In this document: one piece after another, positions 33,864 to 35,481 of the stretch
How the letters are laid out: the number at the start of each line of letters is the position of its first letter
How positions within the stretch are numbered: the stretch's first letter is position 1
Source: Planctomycetaceae bacterium
GTDB taxonomy: Bacteria > Planctomycetota > Planctomycetia > Planctomycetales > Planctomycetaceae
Assembly: GCA_020850695.1 (NCBI GenBank)
Contig: JADZEF010000323.1
Coordinates: forward strand, 1 to 35,481
DNA: 35,481 nt
Direction: 5' to 3'
Notes under the pieces: model-generated
What the model saw: the letters and a program-made list of their open reading frames with translations, nothing else
Database searches by the model: none
Told to the model about the DNA's origin: nothing
Made by a program: the position numbers and the translations under genes

Positions 33864-34490
33864 TCAGACGATGTCGTCGACTGAAATCTGCCGTGATGCT
33901 CCGTCGCCGAGAGGAATCTCGAGCATCGCCCCACGAGGGAAAGTACGGTGCGTCCGGTAGGATCCCTCCGCGGTGTCCGGATCGGTGAAGACTTCGACAC
34001 AGTCCGACACGAGATTGACGATCCAATAGCACGACACCCCTGCAGAGGCATAGACCCGACACTTGGTGGTGCGATCGTAGCTGAGCGAATTGTCGGCCAC
34101 TTCGACGACGAGCAACAGGTCGCGTGGAGAGGGATGAGCGTGCGCAAAGTCTTCCGGCAGCCCCTTCACAAGGCAGTAGTCCGGCTCGGGTTCACTGAGG
34201 TTTGAAAGGGTAACTGGCAGTTGAACCTGAACGTGGACCGATAGATCGTGGGTAGCGCGTTCGATCACACGTGCTCCACGCTTAACCCCTGTCGCAGGCC
34301 GGACGCCGTGATTCAAGAGATTGCCTCCCCGATCCGACCGGTCCTTTCGAACGAGAAGCCCCTCAATGAATTCGACCGGTTCGCCGTCCGGGAGAATCCC
34401 AGACTCGGTGAGGGCGTGGTACTGCTGCAACGTCAGCGTAAACAGCGGAGCGGTCCGCTGAAGTTCGGAGATAGTGGGGGTTGTCGCCAT
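33864..34490 (-). CDS. Uma2 family (DUF820) restriction-endonuclease-fold protein
   Basis: The product has 208 residues. The pattern fits Uma2/DUF820: EFIEGLLV near the N-terminus, EPDYCLV and [16 protein letters not shown] carrying the acidic PD-(D/E)XK-like residues, and [17 protein letters not shown]. The family is strongly expanded in planctomycetes and cyanobacteria and its role is unknown. The ATG at 34490 has GGAG 8 bases upstream. The gene lies 23 bases downstream of rho on the same strand. The 178-base gap to ribH holds nothing I could identify. Confidence 0.85.
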   Translation of the reverse strand: MATTPTISELQRTAPLFTLTLQQYHALTESGILPDGEPVEFIEGLLVRKDRSDRGGNLLNHGVRPATGVKRGARVIERATHDLSVHVQVQLPVTLSNLSEPEPDYCLVKGLPEDFAHAHPSPRDLLLVVEVADNSLSYDRTTKCRVYASAGVSCYWIVNLVSDCVEVFTDPDTAEGSYRTHRTFPRGAMLEIPLGDGASRQISVDDIV

Positions 34491-34513
34491 GAAGAAATCT
34501 CCGGCCGGTCACC

Positions 34514-35481
34514 TCACGACAGGTTCATGCTCATCAGGAACTCTTCGTTCGTCTTCGTGCGCCGCATGCGGTTGACGAGGAGTTCCATCGCTTCGACGGG
34601 GTTCATGTCGTTGAGGACGCGGCGAAGGACCCAGACGCGACGGAGTTCTTCGTCGTCCATCAACAGCTCTTCGCGGCGGGTGCCGGACTTGTTGACGTCG
34701 ATGGCCGGCCAGACCCGCTTCTCGACCATGCGGCGGTCGAGGTGGAGCTCGGTGTTGCCGGTCCCCTTGAATTCTTCGAAGATCACCTCGTCCATCTTGC
34801 TGCCGGTGTCGACGAGGGCGGTCGCGATGATCGTCAGGCTGCCTCCCTCTTCAATGTTGCGGGCGGCGCCGAAGAACCGCTTCGGATTCTGCAGGGCGTT
34901 GGCGTCGACGCCGCCGGTGAGGATCTTGCCGGAGTGCGGGCACTCAGTGTTCCAGGCGCGGGCGAGACGCGTGATCGAGTCGAGGAAGATGACGACGTGC
35001 TGGCCGTATTCGACCATCCGCTTCGCCTTCTCAATGACCATTTCCGAGACCTGGATGTGCCGGCTCGGCGGCTCGTCGAAGGTGCTGGAGACGACCTCGC
35101 AGTTGGGCCCCTTGACCTGACGCTCCATGTCGGTCACTTCTTCTGGCCGCTCGTCAATAAGGAGGACGATGACGTACGAATCGGGGTGGTTGACCAGCGT
35201 CGCCTTCGCCATCTGCTGGAGAAGGACCGTCTTGCCGGCTCGCGGGGGCGAGACGATGAGCGCCCGCTGTCCCAGCCCGATCGGCGCGACGATGTCGACG
35301 ACGCGCGTGCTCAGTTCCTTCGGATCGTGGGCGAGCTTCAGCTTCTTCTCGGGATGCAGCGGGGTCAGGTCGTCGAAGGGGACCTTTTCGTGCAGCTTGT
35401 TCGGGTCCTGACCGCTGATCGCCTCGACCCGCAGCAGCGCGAAGTAGCGCTCGTTCTCTTTCGGCGGACGGATCTGTCCGG
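34514..35481 (-). CDS. rho: Transcription termination factor Rho, 3' part (cut by the window edge)
   Basis: The open frame runs to the right edge without a start, so the N-terminal part of the protein lies outside the window. The visible 322 residues begin [16 protein letters not shown] and include the P-loop [11 protein letters not shown]. They go on to [26 protein letters not shown] and the Q/R-loop region [14 protein letters not shown]. The end has [18 protein letters not shown] and [11 protein letters not shown]. All are standard for Rho, the hexameric RNA-dependent helicase that terminates transcription. An internal ATG at 35212 falls after the P-loop and is not the start. Confidence 0.96.
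   Translation of the reverse strand, partial: GQIRPPKENERYFALLRVEAISGQDPNKLHEKVPFDDLTPLHPEKKLKLAHDPKELSTRVVDIVAPIGLGQRALIVSPPRAGKTVLLQQMAKATLVNHPDSYVIVLLIDERPEEVTDMERQVKGPNCEVVSSTFDEPPSRHIQVSEMVIEKAKRMVEYGQHVVIFLDSITRLARAWNTECPHSGKILTGGVDANALQNPKRFFGAARNIEEGGSLTIIATALVDTGSKMDEVIFEEFKGTGNTELHLDRRMVEKRVWPAIDVNKSGTRREELLMDDEELRRVWVLRRVLNDMNPVEAMELLVNRMRRTKTNEEFLMSMNLS

Noticed and set aside
34514..35212. Taking the ATG at 35212 as the start of rho
   Set aside because: The frame stays open and encodes the P-loop and upstream Rho sequence to the window edge.

Overview
The window is high-GC bacterial DNA that most probably comes from a member of the Planctomycetota. The main pointers are a DUF1501 Tat-exported protein, a Uma2-family gene, an arginyl/leucyl-tRNA-protein transferase of the Bpt type, scattered weak Shine-Dalgarno sites, and intergenic fold-back repeats built from GCAAAGACGCAAAGG-like words. 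This placement rests on gene content, not on a marker gene.

Positions 196-22455 are dominated by a secondary-lipid (Pfa/heterocyst-glycolipid-like) polyketide synthase locus on the minus strand. In transcription order it holds a 3-hydroxyacyl-CoA dehydrogenase fused to a PKS ketoreductase (19693-22455), a ClpB-like AAA+ protein fused to a release-factor-2 homologue (16503-19508), a thioester-reductase-like SDR with a C-terminal SCP2 domain (13459-14970), a stand-alone protein with three near-identical ACPs (11760-13247), and a 2733-residue PKS (3183-11384). These are followed by a phosphopantetheinyl transferase overlapping the PKS stop (2390-3193), a FabL-type enoyl-ACP reductase (1063-1833) and a CTP-dependent lipid-alcohol kinase of the phytol/dolichol kinase type (196-960). 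The PKS reads KS, chain-length-factor-like KS, AT, C45/penicillin-acyltransferase-like domain, pseudo-KR/KR, double-hotdog DH. It has no ACP of its own, and the C45-like domain sits where PfaA-type synthases carry their ACP array. Together the genes can prime, extend, reduce, dehydrate and fully reduce an acyl chain, release it reductively and possibly phosphorylate the alcohol. The product is unknown. A plus-strand rmlD-like gene (15526-16470) interrupts the block.

Positions 22790-25044 hold a translationally coupled pair: queC and a fungal-type cystathionine gamma-synthase-like PLP enzyme. Positions 24915-28868 hold mostly poorly characterised genes: a small membrane protein, an exported alpha/beta hydrolase, an exported leucine-rich-repeat protein, a lone DnaJ-type zinc-motif protein and a membrane protein.

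Positions 28956-35481 are more ordinary: DUF1501, bpt, a BT1/MFS transporter, nusB, ribH, a Uma2 nuclease-like gene and the 3' part of rho, which runs off the right edge.

Two points stand out. One is the PKS with an embedded C45-like domain that appears to have lost its nucleophile. The other is the ClpB-RF2 fusion, whose release-factor part has lost both the GGQ and the stop-codon-recognition motif.
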